This document shows positions 35,638 to 44,561 of a stretch of 64,000 bases of DNA, in pieces. A program made the position numbers and the translations under genes. The notes below the pieces were generated by a model that had not been told where the DNA came from, made no database searches, and saw nothing but the letters and a program-made list of their open reading frames with translations. Source of the stretch: Lachnospiraceae bacterium (GTDB taxonomy: Bacteria; Bacillota; Clostridia; Lachnospirales; Lachnospiraceae); contig JAFVSN010000039.1 in the NCBI GenBank assembly GCA_017503735.1, positions 1-64,000 of the forward strand, given 5' to 3'. Within the stretch, counting starts at the first letter, position 1. Each line of letters starts with the position of its first letter.

Positions 35638-36615
35638 TTATGCGCCGACGGCAGTGAGTAAGAAAAGTTCTACTGCGATGCGCTCGTCGATGCGTCCGGT
35701 TTTGATTTGCCCCTCAAGTTCTGTTCCGTAGGTAATCAGATGCAGGAGCTGCTGTTTTGTAAAATTCTTTGCCTGGGACAGGCATTTGCCTACCGCGAAC
35801 GGTGGCATTCCGGCTTTGGATGCAATGGCGGAACGATCCAGTCCCTGTCGGTTCATCTCCGCTGCCTGTAAGATCATATTGCACTGGCGCACCATAAGGT
35901 ACAGCACCGTCATTGGCTTTTCCCTTACGGAAAGCAGGTCGTGGTAAAGCTCTAAGGCAAGCTTTTTATTCTTTGCTCCCAGGGCATCCGTCATGGCAAA
36001 TATCTTTCCGGAAATCTGTTCCGTGGTCACCGTCAGGATGTCTTCCTTTGTCACCACTTCCCGGTCGCCGATGTAGCAAACCAGCTTCTCGATTTCAGTC
36101 TCGATATTCTCCATATCGGTACCGATGCGTTCCAACAGCACCCGCAAATCATCTCTGCTGATTTTCTTGCTGTCTTTGTTTAAAAGCTGGGCAATCCAAA
36201 CGCTTATATCGTCCTCGCTGAGGCCGTTCATCTCACAGACATAGCCGCAGTCCTTCACAGCCTTATACATCCGGCTTCGTTTGTCCACCTCGGACTCGTT
36301 AAAAATCAGTACCGCCGTGTCCGGCAAGTTTCCTATCTCATCCGCAAAATCACACGCATTCTTAAAGGCTCCGGTATTTTCCAGAACAATCACGCGATGC
36401 TCCGCAAAGAAAGGCATGGTCTCCGCCAGATTCCGGACTTCGTTCCAGTCGGTATCTTTGCCGGAGAACACGGATAAGTTCATCGTATCTCCCCCGCCAA
36501 GGGCTCCTGCCTTTAATTTGGAAGTATAGAGGCGGCGCAGGTACATTTCCGACCCGTATAGCAGGTATACGGTCTTGTACTGCCCGGTTTTGATATGCTC
36601 CTTAATTCCCTTCAT
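35638..36615 (-). CDS. holA: DNA polymerase III subunit delta
   Basis: About 325 residues. YLLYGSEMYLRRLYTSKL at the N-terminus and the clamp-loader delta layout (MTVLYLMVRQCNMILQAAEM ... PPFAVGKCLSQAKNF) are typical of HolA, which opens the sliding clamp. The ATG at 36615 is used because GGAG precedes it. tRNA-Ser lies downstream on the same strand. Confidence 0.92.
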   Translation of the reverse strand: MKGIKEHIKTGQYKTVYLLYGSEMYLRRLYTSKLKAGALGGGDTMNLSVFSGKDTDWNEVRNLAETMPFFAEHRVIVLENTGAFKNACDFADEIGNLPDTAVLIFNESEVDKRSRMYKAVKDCGYVCEMNGLSEDDISVWIAQLLNKDSKKISRDDLRVLLERIGTDMENIETEIEKLVCYIGDREVVTKEDILTVTTEQISGKIFAMTDALGAKNKKLALELYHDLLSVREKPMTVLYLMVRQCNMILQAAEMNRQGLDRSAIASKAGMPPFAVGKCLSQAKNFTKQQLLHLITYGTELEGQIKTGRIDERIAVELFLLTAVGA

Positions 36616-36758
36616 AGGCACTCCTTTAACATGGTACACCACAAACGAAACGGTACACTTAACGTACCAATCTATTGTACATGAAAGAGGGAAAAATGGC
36701 AAGAGGGAATTTTGTATTTTCCGTAGCTGTTACCAACAATTTCAAACACCGACTCTCC

Positions 36759-37175
36759 TCAATACTCCCCCTCAAGCGCTATCACCGTCCCCAGTGCAAT
36801 CCTTCTCCCATCCGTAAACACCAGCTCACCGGCATACCCATCCACCTTCTTCACCCTCCCGGTCTCTGTTTCATAGGCTCCGCCGGACTTCTTCTCATCG
36901 GGTTTGAAATAAGTCACGGTGACTTCCGGCTGTTCCGACATATGCTCCTGTAAATACTGCAAACGGAGGTCCAGCAGTTCCTTACTGTTTTCGTCAAGTT
37001 CTATTTCATCCTCCGTCAGTCTGGCAGTCTCTTTGATCGCCGCTTCATGTCCGGTCAAAGCTGCAAAAGGGGCAAACTGCGCCGCACGATCCAAAAGAGG
37101 CATCTGCGGATGCTTCCGCGATACATGGTGCGGTAACTCTATAATATCGTCATATCGATGCTCGTCTTCTCTCAT
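36759..37175 (-). CDS. YolD-like family protein
   Basis: 138 residues with YDDIIELPHHVSRKHPQMPLLDRAAQFAPFAAL, the YolD-like pattern. These proteins usually sit next to a Y-family polymerase and are linked to SOS mutagenesis. Here the polymerase gene lies 85 bases upstream on the same strand. GGAGGAC precedes the ATG. Confidence 0.88.
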   Translation of the reverse strand: MREDEHRYDDIIELPHHVSRKHPQMPLLDRAAQFAPFAALTGHEAAIKETARLTEDEIELDENSKELLDLRLQYLQEHMSEQPEVTVTYFKPDEKKSGGAYETETGRVKKVDGYAGELVFTDGRRIALGTVIALEGEY

Positions 37176-37260
37176 CCCGATGTCCTCCTTTCCGATAAGG
37201 CTTCTCTCTCGTTATCTGTGCCCTTAATCCTCCGCCATTTGCACGCCCCCGCGCCAAACA

Positions 37261-38778
37261 CTACGCCTTATGTCCTCCGATTTGGTTATTCCGTTCCACG
37301 GTCATGGCGCCTTCCTGCAGGTTCATGCCCTTTATCATGGCGTTTTTACCGAAACGCTTCTTTACGGAAAGCATGGCTTCCTGAAGTTTGCGTTCCTTCT
37401 CCCGCTCTTTCTTTTCCGTCGCCTGTTCCTTCTGAAGTGCCGCATAATCTGTAAATAAATCAAGCTGTTCAAACTCCGTCTTTTCCGCTACAGTGCTTTC
37501 TTCCACCAAATGATTTGCCACCACCGTAATCCGTCGTACCAAAAGTTCCGGGTTTACAATGGCATCATACAGTTCCATCACCTTATCGATAATCAGCTTT
37601 GTGGACGAAGTCTGCCGACCTAGATTCGTCGTACCGTGGGCATGCTTCGGCACCCGGCGTCCGTATCCGTCCACCGTCACTTCTCCGGTATAATGAATGT
37701 CCGGGCGGGTCATGTTCTCGATATCGTACCCTACCGTCAGCACAATCTGATCCGTTACCAACTTCTTTTCTACCAAATCTAGCACCAAAAGGTCCATCAT
37801 TTCCCGTACAATAAGTTTTCCCTTTTCAAATTCGTAAGGCTCCTGTAGCACCTGACCGGAACTGACGCTGTTTACCTCCGGCTTATAAGCCTTAATCATT
37901 TCAATGGTGGTCGGCTCGTATCCCCAGGCATGGTCTATAAGCAGTTCCGCATTCACGCCAAACAGCTTGTACAACAGTTCTTCATTGTAAAACTCTCCCG
38001 GTCCGCCGAGAGAACACCGGGCAATGTCTCCCATGGTATAAAGTCCCACTTCTTCCAGCTTCTTTTGATAGCCGCGCCCCACCCGCCAAAAGGCAGTCAA
38101 AGGCCGATGGCTCCACAAAAGCCTCCGGTAGCTCATTTCATCCAATTCCGCAATCCGCACGCCGTCCGCATCCGGCGTTACCTTCTTCGCCATAATATCC
38201 ATGGCCACCTTGCATAGGTACAGATTCGTTCCGATGCCCGCCGTCGCAGTGATGCCGGTCTCCGACAGTACGTTTTTTATCATCTTTGCCGCCAGTTCCT
38301 TCGGCGTCAGTCCATAAGTATTCAGATACTGGGTCACATCAAGAAACACTTCGTCAATGGAATAGACGTGAATGTCCTCCGGTGCCACATACTGCAAATA
38401 CACATTGTAAATCCGGGTACTGTACTCCAAATACAGTGCCATCCGTGGCGGCGCCGTGATATAGGAAATCTCAAGTTCCGAATGAGCATCCAACTCCTTA
38501 GAAAAGTAGGACGTTCCGGAAAACTGTCGTCCCGGAGCTTTGTTCCTCCGTTCCGCATTTACCTCTTTTACTCTTTGTACCACCTCAAACAGCCGTGCCC
38601 GGCCCGGAATTCCATACCGTTTTAACGACGGTGAAACCGCCAGACAAATGGTCTTCTCCGTCCGTTCCGCATCCGCCACCACAAGATTTGTGGTCAACGG
38701 GTCCAAGCCCCGCTCCATACACTCCACGGAGGCATAGAAGGATTTTAGGTCGATGGCGATGTAGGTTCGGTTTTCCAT
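37261..38778 (-). CDS. Y-family DNA polymerase (UvrX/DinB-like)
   Basis: 505 residues. The palm begins YIAIDLKSFYASVECMERG, and the catalytic VYSIDEVFLDV is near residue 140. The C-terminal little-finger region and QLDLFTDY tail (a beta-clamp-binding-like QLDLF) follow. It performs translesion synthesis, probably with the YolD protein downstream. GGAGGC precedes the ATG. Confidence 0.92.
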   Translation of the reverse strand: MENRTYIAIDLKSFYASVECMERGLDPLTTNLVVADAERTEKTICLAVSPSLKRYGIPGRARLFEVVQRVKEVNAERRNKAPGRQFSGTSYFSKELDAHSELEISYITAPPRMALYLEYSTRIYNVYLQYVAPEDIHVYSIDEVFLDVTQYLNTYGLTPKELAAKMIKNVLSETGITATAGIGTNLYLCKVAMDIMAKKVTPDADGVRIAELDEMSYRRLLWSHRPLTAFWRVGRGYQKKLEEVGLYTMGDIARCSLGGPGEFYNEELLYKLFGVNAELLIDHAWGYEPTTIEMIKAYKPEVNSVSSGQVLQEPYEFEKGKLIVREMMDLLVLDLVEKKLVTDQIVLTVGYDIENMTRPDIHYTGEVTVDGYGRRVPKHAHGTTNLGRQTSSTKLIIDKVMELYDAIVNPELLVRRITVVANHLVEESTVAEKTEFEQLDLFTDYAALQKEQATEKKEREKERKLQEAMLSVKKRFGKNAMIKGMNLQEGAMTVERNNQIGGHKA

Positions 38779-38884
38779 ACGATGCCTCCTTTCTGTAGTC
38801 TATAACGAATTAAATGTGTCGCTCTGTTAATACCTGAAATTCCGGTCTGGTAACAAAAAGAAGCATAGGTAACTTTCTCCTTAT

Positions 38885-39448
38885 CTACATCTCGTATTCC
38901 ACCACTTCACAATTCCCGAGAGAAAACTCGTGCATTTCTTCAAAGGAAAGTCCCCTTAGTTGCCGATTGATTACTCTGGATACAAACCCGTGACAGACAA
39001 GCAATACCCGTTTCTCCGGGTACTTATCCTTTAATATCGCCAACCCTTTTGCCACTCTGGAATCAACTTGTCTTGTTGTCTCTCCTCCGGTTGGTGCATC
39101 ATCTAATTGTCTGGTGCATTTTCGCGCCCAAAGTTCCGGATACTTTTCCTGTGCTTCTGCTCCGGTCAATCCTTCGTATACTCCTACACAAACTTCCCTG
39201 AACTCTTCCATCACCATGAGCGGTACATCCTTATGATATACACAGATTTGCTCTGCTGTCGCCCGCGCCCTCTGTAACGGCGATGTCACAATCACATCAA
39301 AGGATTCTTTCGCCAATTTTTCTGCAAGCTCCTTTGCCTGCTCGATCCCTCTTTCATTTAACGGCACATCCGTACTTCCCGCATACCGTTTTTCTACGTT
39401 AAACTGTGTCTCCCCGTGACGCACTACATACAAAATCATCTTGTCCAC
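38885..39448 (-). CDS. Histidine phosphatase family protein
   Basis: 187 residues with the RHGET catalytic motif (VVRHGETQFN), RAxxTA (RARATAEQI) and the second His (VCHGFVSR). It resembles phosphoglycerate-mutase-like phosphatases such as CobC/GpmB; the substrate is unknown. GGAGGTGG precedes the ATG. Confidence 0.92.
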   Translation of the reverse strand: MDKMILYVVRHGETQFNVEKRYAGSTDVPLNERGIEQAKELAEKLAKESFDVIVTSPLQRARATAEQICVYHKDVPLMVMEEFREVCVGVYEGLTGAEAQEKYPELWARKCTRQLDDAPTGGETTRQVDSRVAKGLAILKDKYPEKRVLLVCHGFVSRVINRQLRGLSFEEMHEFSLGNCEVVEYEM

Positions 39449-39484
39449 CTCCTCTTTTCAATATACAACTTTTTCTCTATAAAA

Positions 39485-40207
39485 TCAAGAACCTTTGTTC
39501 GAACGCAACAAAACGCCTTCCTTTTTATCTCGCTTTTTCCCTGCTATTATATGAAAAATAGGACATCTCGCATCACTTTCCTGTTCATTACATCTGCATA
39601 CAAGGGAATACCCCTTCTGCACTATATTGAACTCAACATTTAACATATCTATACTCTGCAGAACACTTCTTGAATACTTATATTCATATTCTTCGTTCTC
39701 TACCGCCCGGAATGATAGCATAGGTTTCACCACAAAATGAATCTCCCAATTGGGGTTAGGATGCTCCAGAACATAACTGTACTTATCTGCAAAAAAAAAC
39801 TCTCCGGCTTCCTTTTGTACAGAGTATTCATTCACAATTTCATGATTCGTAAACATATGAAAATGTACCTGTTGAACCTCTTGTCTTTTCCCTCCGTTTG
39901 CAACAATGATAAAAGAATCATGATACTCCGGATGCATCACGCATATGTCCTTTGCAACTTCTAAAATTTTCACCAAATATTTGCTAAAACAATCTAACTT
40001 CATTTGCTGTAAATTCTTTATTGCCCGTTTCGGTGAAATAATCATATGGTTTTCATAGGAAGGACGCGGATGATAAAATGCAAGTATTTCCTTGTCATTA
40101 TATACTTTTTTCACGGGGATAGCCCAACTGCAGCATCGAAATGCATTTCCTACTATTTTCCCCATAAAGGAACCTTTTGCTAGATGATATAGTAGCTTCT
40201 TAATCAT
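39485..40207 (-). CDS. HIT-domain-like protein
   Basis: About 240 residues. AFYHPRPSYENHMIISPKRAI and QQVHFHMF resemble the HIT fold with a degenerate histidine triad (HFHM). C-terminal Cys/His residues (CRCNEQESDARCPIFH) are extra. It may bind or hydrolyse nucleotides. The ATG at 40207 overlaps the stop of the NUDIX gene upstream, which suggests coupling. Confidence 0.7.
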   Translation of the reverse strand: MIKKLLYHLAKGSFMGKIVGNAFRCCSWAIPVKKVYNDKEILAFYHPRPSYENHMIISPKRAIKNLQQMKLDCFSKYLVKILEVAKDICVMHPEYHDSFIIVANGGKRQEVQQVHFHMFTNHEIVNEYSVQKEAGEFFFADKYSYVLEHPNPNWEIHFVVKPMLSFRAVENEEYEYKYSRSVLQSIDMLNVEFNIVQKGYSLVCRCNEQESDARCPIFHIIAGKKRDKKEGVLLRSNKGS

Positions 40208-40658
40208 CTTTCCAATCCTCCACAATCGGGATATGTGTCGCTGCAATCTTCACTTCTCGCAATTCTTCCTTGCTGAAAAAACGTAACTCCCGCGACTCCT
40301 CGCTGCATATCAGTTCCGGCAATTCTTCTAATCTTGCCCGATACACAGCCGTAATGATTCTCCACACATTTCCGTCCGGATAGCCGGCAATACGGGACGG
40401 GTCATCATAGATGTGATAAAACTCCATCTGCTCTTCCTGCAACATCAAGCCCGTTTCTTCAAATGCCTCGCGCATAGCCCCTTCTACCAATCGTTCCTCC
40501 GCTTTTAGTCCTCCACCGATAACCGCCCATGTATCGCTGTCTGCCCGGTGCTCCATCAACAATTTCCCGTCGCATTCCAACAAAATACAGGTCCCGATGC
40601 GATTCCCCTTCGGTTCCGGTGCATTCTTATCCTTGTAGTAAAATTGTGCCTGTGTCAT
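40200..40658 (-). CDS. NUDIX hydrolase
   Basis: 152 residues from the ATG at 40658. The Nudix box GGGLKAEERLVEGAMREAFEETG matches GX5EX7REUXEEXGU. It hydrolyses an X-linked nucleoside diphosphate of unknown identity. CGGAGG precedes the ATG. It is coupled to the HIT-like gene. The upstream gap holds the TACCATGA array. Confidence 0.9.
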   Translation of the reverse strand: MTQAQFYYKDKNAPEPKGNRIGTCILLECDGKLLMEHRADSDTWAVIGGGLKAEERLVEGAMREAFEETGLMLQEEQMEFYHIYDDPSRIAGYPDGNVWRIITAVYRARLEELPELICSEESRELRFFSKEELREVKIAATHIPIVEDWKDD

Positions 40659-40780
40659 TGTTTTCCTCCGTTTTGTCTTAGCCTCTAATAAAAACATACA
40701 ACCTTTCCCCAAGGGCAAGTCAAGTACATAATCAACGGTAAGTGCCCCGAAACAATTTTGCGCTTCCTATGCGGTCAGTG

Positions 40781-41174
40781 TACCATGAACAACTCTGTTT
40801 TCCTTTCCGTCATGGTAACATTTTTCAGCCTTCGTTATCTTTTACCATGAGATTTCATATTTTCCTGTTCTATCATGGTACTCTTTTTTCTTCAAAAATT
40901 ATTTTTACCATGACAACCTTTATTTTTACTACATATCATGGTACGAAATCGCTCTACACTTCGCTGAAAGAGTCTTGTCCGTACATATTTTTGACAAAAT
41001 CACGTATTCTGTACCATGACCATTCCTTTATTCCTTCATCCTCATGGTAATAAAAAAAAATTCTCTCTGATTTTGTACCATGAGAATTTCAATTTTTCTC
41101 AATATCATGGTATTTTCCAATTCCCATAGAAAACGCATACCATGATATTTCCCTTTTCTCATATCTTCATGGTA
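40781..41174. repeat. Alternating inverted 8-mer array (TACCATGA / TCATGGTA)
   Basis: Twelve exact copies of an 8-mer in strict alternation. TACCATGA starts at 40781, 40843, 40906, 41012, 41076, 41138; TCATGGTA starts at 40810, 40873, 40936, 41042, 41105, 41167. Each pair is 29-30 bases apart and pairs repeat every 62-64 bases, apart from one 106-base gap. Spacers are pyrimidine-rich on the + strand and differ in sequence. It fills the gap between NUDIX and the MIF-like gene. It is not a CRISPR: repeats are too short and inverted. Confidence 0.9.
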
Positions 41175-41270
41175 ATTTCCGTCACCGGCATGTTGGCCGG
41201 ACACTCTGCACGTGCCCGCACTTCGGGTATAAACGCTCAATCACGGGTGTGTGCGCATTTCCTATAAAGC
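41175..41270. repeat. Possible degenerate gene-end element (copy E)
   Basis: On the minus strand, directly after the terminator at 41271-41301, lies TATAGGAAATGCG. This equals one arm of the AT-palindrome in copy D. It is followed by GC-rich hairpins (CCGGCCAACATGCCGG, CCCGAAGTGCGGG). It may be a decayed member of the family at 354 and 15153. Confidence 0.35.
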
Positions 41271-41301
41271 AAAAAGAGTCCCGCGTTTGCAGAACTCTTT
41301 T
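41271..41301 (-). terminator. Terminator of the MIF-like gene
   Basis: AAAAGAGT / ACTCTTTT arms around a 14-base loop, T-run on the minus strand. Confidence 0.8.
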
Positions 41302-41343
41302 CCCTCTTATTCAGTAATTTTCTGATGCAACGCTATTTCTTCC

Positions 41344-41685
41344 CTAGAAATTCCGTCCGTTCCATCCCCAGTCATTTACACCGTGGTAAGTCACATATAC
41401 TGCATTTGCCGGAATTCCCAGTTCTGTTTCATAGAGCTTACAGATGCGCTCGGTCATGCTTTCATAGGCACTCTTTGCACCTGCGCCGAATAAGCTAACC
41501 GAAACATACGCTCCTCTGTCCAGCTTCTTTCCGCCCATATACAGGTCATAATTATCCTCAAAACCAACCATCAAAAAGCTTTCCGGCTTTCCCAGTAAAG
41601 CCACGGCCTTTCCAAGTTCTGCCTTTAACACATCCCGTTTCTCCTGGGGTACCGCTACCGTAATCTTAGAATCAATAAATGGCAT
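41344..41685 (-). CDS. MIF-like tautomerase
   Basis: 113 residues. MPFIDSKITVAV exposes the catalytic Pro after Met removal, and KPESFLMVGFED plus the C-terminal NWGWNGRNF match the macrophage migration inhibitory factor/phenylpyruvate tautomerase family. GGAGG precedes the ATG. It lies downstream of trpB on the same strand, 111 bases away. Confidence 0.9.
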   Translation of the reverse strand: MPFIDSKITVAVPQEKRDVLKAELGKAVALLGKPESFLMVGFEDNYDLYMGGKKLDRGAYVSVSLFGAGAKSAYESMTERICKLYETELGIPANAVYVTYHGVNDWGWNGRNF

Positions 41686-41796
41686 CTAAAAAACCTCCTT
41701 CGAATAAAAATCTCACTTACAAGCTAAAACATTACACTTTCCTATCACATACAAACAAGGCGCGCAAACATTTCGCTTACGCGCCCTTTTGTTTTA

Positions 41797-43014
41797 TTAT
41801 CTGATACCGTATCTCTCGATGACATAGTCCATATCCTTGTCGCCGCGACCGGAAAGGTTAATGAGCACAGAACCCTTGCCCATCTTCTTTGCTAACTTCA
41901 TGCCGTATGCCACCGCATGGGCACTCTCGATAGCCGGGATAATTCCCTCTAAACGGGATAAGGTAAAGAACGCATCGATGGTTTCTTCATCATTTACCAC
42001 GTCGTACTTTACTCTTCCGATATCGTGTAAAAATGCATGTTCCGGACCGGAAGACGGGTAGTCAAGACCGCTTGCTACGGAATATACCGGAGCCGGCTCG
42101 CCGTTGGCATCCTTTAACATCAGGCTGTTGAAGCCGTGCATAACACCTTCTGTACCGTACTGAAGGCTTGCTGCGTGGTCACCGAGAGCTGTACCGCGAC
42201 CAAGCGGTTCAATACCGTAAATATCAACCGGATCGTTTAAGAATCCTGCGAACATACCTGCCGCATTGGAACCGCCGCCTACGCATGCTACCACAGCATC
42301 CGGAAGCTCACCGGTCATTTCTATAAACTGTTCTCTTGCTTCGATACCTACGATGCTCTGGAAATCACGTACCATTAACGGGAACGGATGCGGACCCACA
42401 ACGGAACCGATGCAGTACATGGAATTCTTGTAATCCTTTGCATATGCCGCAAATGCTGCATCTACCGCTTCCTTTAAAGTCTGAAGGCCATGGGTAACCT
42501 CTACCACATTTGCGCCGAGAATCTTCATACGAGCCACATTCGGAGCCTGCTTCTTAATGTCCACAGCACCCATATAGATGTCACACTCAAGGCCGAAGTA
42601 AGCCGCTGCCGTAGCCATTGCCACACCGTGCTGTCCCGCACCGGTCTCAGCGATTACCTTCTTCTTTCCCATATACTTTGCAAGAAGTACTTCACCCATG
42701 CAATGGTTCAATTTGTGTGCACCGGTATGGTTCAGGTCTTCACGCTTTACATACAACTGCACATTGCCCAGAGAACCGGACAAACGCTCAAGATAAGAAA
42801 CCGGTGTTGGTCTGCCCTGGAATTCCTTACGGATACGGCGAAGCTCTGCGATGAACTTTCTAGACTTACAAATCGTGTGGTACGCTTCAGAAATTTCATC
42901 CATTGCTTTCTTCAAATCCGGCTCAATGTAAGAACCGCCGTACTTACCGAAGTAGCCGTTCTCATCCGGGTAATTCTTAAAATAGGTTTCGAAATCAACA
43001 TTATTCATCTTCAT
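41797..43014 (-). CDS. trpB: Stand-alone tryptophan synthase beta chain
   Basis: About 405 residues. It condenses indole with serine, PLP-dependent. The PLP Lys lies in [10 protein letters not shown] (Lys101 from this start). [26 protein letters not shown] and [16 protein letters not shown] are TrpB1-type blocks, but HKLNHC and [10 protein letters not shown] diverge from the usual HKINN and GLDTGKHAA. No trpA or other trp gene is adjacent. AGGAGG lies 2 bases before the ATG at 43020 and 8 bases before that at 43014, so the latter is preferred. A Trp T-box precedes it. Confidence 0.92.
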   Translation of the reverse strand: MKMNNVDFETYFKNYPDENGYFGKYGGSYIEPDLKKAMDEISEAYHTICKSRKFIAELRRIRKEFQGRPTPVSYLERLSGSLGNVQLYVKREDLNHTGAHKLNHCMGEVLLAKYMGKKKVIAETGAGQHGVAMATAAAYFGLECDIYMGAVDIKKQAPNVARMKILGANVVEVTHGLQTLKEAVDAAFAAYAKDYKNSMYCIGSVVGPHPFPLMVRDFQSIVGIEAREQFIEMTGELPDAVVACVGGGSNAAGMFAGFLNDPVDIYGIEPLGRGTALGDHAASLQYGTEGVMHGFNSLMLKDANGEPAPVYSVASGLDYPSSGPEHAFLHDIGRVKYDVVNDEETIDAFFTLSRLEGIIPAIESAHAVAYGMKLAKKMGKGSVLINLSGRGDKDMDYVIERYGIR

Positions 43015-43101
43015 AATCATATCCTCCTAATATCTGTTCTATTTGCTATATTTTTGTTTTATTTATGGCAGCCAAGCCGCCCTTTACATTACCGCTTTCT
43101 T

Positions 43102-43161
43102 TTACTTTTCATTTACTTTCCGGGACACGCTTTGGCGTCGCCATCGTTTGGTTAATAACAT
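43102..43161 (-). CDS. 19-residue basic leader-like peptide upstream of trpB
   Basis: MLLTKRWRRQSVSRKVNEK, read from an ATG with TTAGGAGGTG six bases upstream, in the leader between the T-box and trpB. It contains one Trp flanked by Arg. It may be a translated leader or chance; no other evidence. Confidence 0.35.
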   Translation of the reverse strand: MLLTKRWRRQSVSRKVNEK

Positions 43162-43188
43162 ACACGCACCTCCTAAAATCATTTCTCG

Positions 43189-43368
43189 TGTAGGCACACG
43201 CTTCGTACTCACCCGTCCACACTTCGTTTCGGTCCGTCCAGAACCAACGTCCCCCGGACGTTGTGGACCTTCGCGACATAGTCGCTCAGTCGTGGGCGTG
43301 TTCGCATGACTACGCTCCTGTTTGTGTGCAAGCACACACAGGTTGCTCGCATGCTCACTTTGCCTACA
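43189..43368. repeat. Structured repeat element, copy A
   Basis: Ends are an exact 8-base inverted repeat (TGTAGGCA at 43189, TGCCTACA at 43361). The part at 43281-43368 matches 54738-54824 closely: TCGTGGGCG, GTTCGCATGACT, a variable hairpin, and GCATGCTCACTTTGCCTACA are shared, while the hairpin arms differ but still pair. It lies in the trpB leader after the T-box terminator. Confidence 0.75.
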
Positions 43369-43375
43369 TAAAAAA

Positions 43376-43656
43376 CGTCCTTGACAGAATTGTAGTTCTG
43401 TCAAGGACGAATAACCTAACTATCCGCGGTGCCACCTTGCTTCACGAAAAAAATCGTGCTCCTTAAAGGATACTGACATATCCCGGACAACTAACGTATG
43501 TCCTTACGTCGCAGAATACTCTGTGCACCGCACATTTGACTGCGCCCTCCGCGGTCCATTTGATAACCTGTGTTTCACCCGACTCTCAGCAACGCGGGCT
43601 CTCTGTGGAAGCATAATTACCGTTATCTCCGCCTCAACGGTTTGGTCATATAACAT
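43376..43656 (-). ncRNA. T-box riboswitch, Trp specifier
   Basis: Minus-strand leader with stem I landmarks (AGATAACGG..., GAGAGCCCG, GTTGCTGAGAGTCGGGTGAAAC), specifier TGG before A at 43556-43558 (codon UGG, Trp), and the T-box GGTGGCACCGCGG at 43424-43436. It ends in a perfect 14-bp terminator stem at 43376-43409 followed by TTTTTT. Uncharged tRNA-Trp should favour read-through to trpB. Confidence 0.93.
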
Positions 43657-43662
43657 GTTATA

Positions 43663-43691
43663 ATTAAAGCACTTTCACGCGATTTTGTCAA
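43663..43691 (-). promoter_or_regulatory. Promoter of the Trp T-box/trpB unit
   Basis: TTGACA (43686-43691), 17-base spacer, TTTAAT (43663-43668) on the minus strand, just before the T-box. Confidence 0.75.
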
Positions 43692-43725
43692 TAGTTATTT
43701 TCTTAGTCGGCACAAAACAATTTTC

Positions 43726-44544
43726 TTACTCCCCACAAAATAATTTTCGTATAAGACCATCTAAGCTTTTCGTATTCAGCGCTTTCCTTCCTGTTTCATA
43801 CGTGACAAATAAGTTAACTCCTAGATATATCTCGTTTTTCTCATATGTGTTTAACTTAAACAACGCCGTATCCACATAATTCATATCATCCATCATTCCG
43901 AAATGCTCCAGGTAGACCTCTTCTCTCATCGGCATCTTAAGAATCGTAAAATCAGGGTACATCTTAACACCACTCTCTAACACAAGAGGATATTCGTACC
44001 GGTACGGTATTCCCATTGCATATAACTTATCCGCAATAATTTTTTCTGATTTTGATCTAACCCGTTCTCCCTTCTCTGTCATTATAATATTCTCATCATC
44101 CTCAAAGGTTTTCCCTTTGTATTCCACCGCTTGCCACTGTTTTATAAACTCCTCATCCGATAAAACAGGCGAATTTATCAGTGCTTTCCGATGGGGATTC
44201 GTTTTTTGGTACAACTTCTTTAAGCTGGTTCTATCATACGACTCCAAGAATCGTTCAATAGCTTTGATACGTTCTTCCGCCGTTTTAATCACAGACATAT
44301 CATAGTCACGTTGGGCTAGTCTGCTTGCCAAGTCAATCTCGTTCTTCCTAAGATATCTTCCATTATCTCTATTCTCATTATCACTTCCGTTCTCCGTGTT
44401 TCTATAATAGTATTCTACAACACCGTTCCAATTTCTAACACGTAGATTTCCCTTCGGCGCTTTATCCAGCCTTTTTTTGGCCTTCACTACATAACCTTTC
44501 AGTTGAAGTAACTCCTTTTTTAACATTGATTCCATTGTTTTCAT
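43726..44544 (-). CDS. Predicted PD-(D/E)XK nuclease-like protein
   Basis: 272 residues. The N-half is a basic helical region; the C-half (RVRSKSEKIIADKLYAMGIPYRYEYPL...MYPDFTILK...VYLEHFGMMDD) resembles a PD-(D/E)XK core with E, PDF and E-H. Function unknown. GGAGGAAAG precedes the ATG. The intergenic array at 44562-45044 ends 18 bases before its start codon and fills its leader. Confidence 0.7.
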   Translation of the reverse strand: MKTMESMLKKELLQLKGYVVKAKKRLDKAPKGNLRVRNWNGVVEYYYRNTENGSDNENRDNGRYLRKNEIDLASRLAQRDYDMSVIKTAEERIKAIERFLESYDRTSLKKLYQKTNPHRKALINSPVLSDEEFIKQWQAVEYKGKTFEDDENIIMTEKGERVRSKSEKIIADKLYAMGIPYRYEYPLVLESGVKMYPDFTILKMPMREEVYLEHFGMMDDMNYVDTALFKLNTYEKNEIYLGVNLFVTYETGRKALNTKSLDGLIRKLFCGE

Positions 44545-44561
44545 TACTTTCCTCCATTTCC

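Noticed and set aside
40781..41174. CRISPR array
   Set aside because: Repeats are 8 bases and alternate in orientation; spacers of 21-26 bases; no direct repeats of 23 or more bases and no cas genes in the window.
43102..43404. 100-codon minus-strand frame across copy A
   Set aside because: It crosses the structured element and T-box terminator, and a similar frame occurs over copy B only because the DNA repeats. Only the last 19 codons have a ribosome site.
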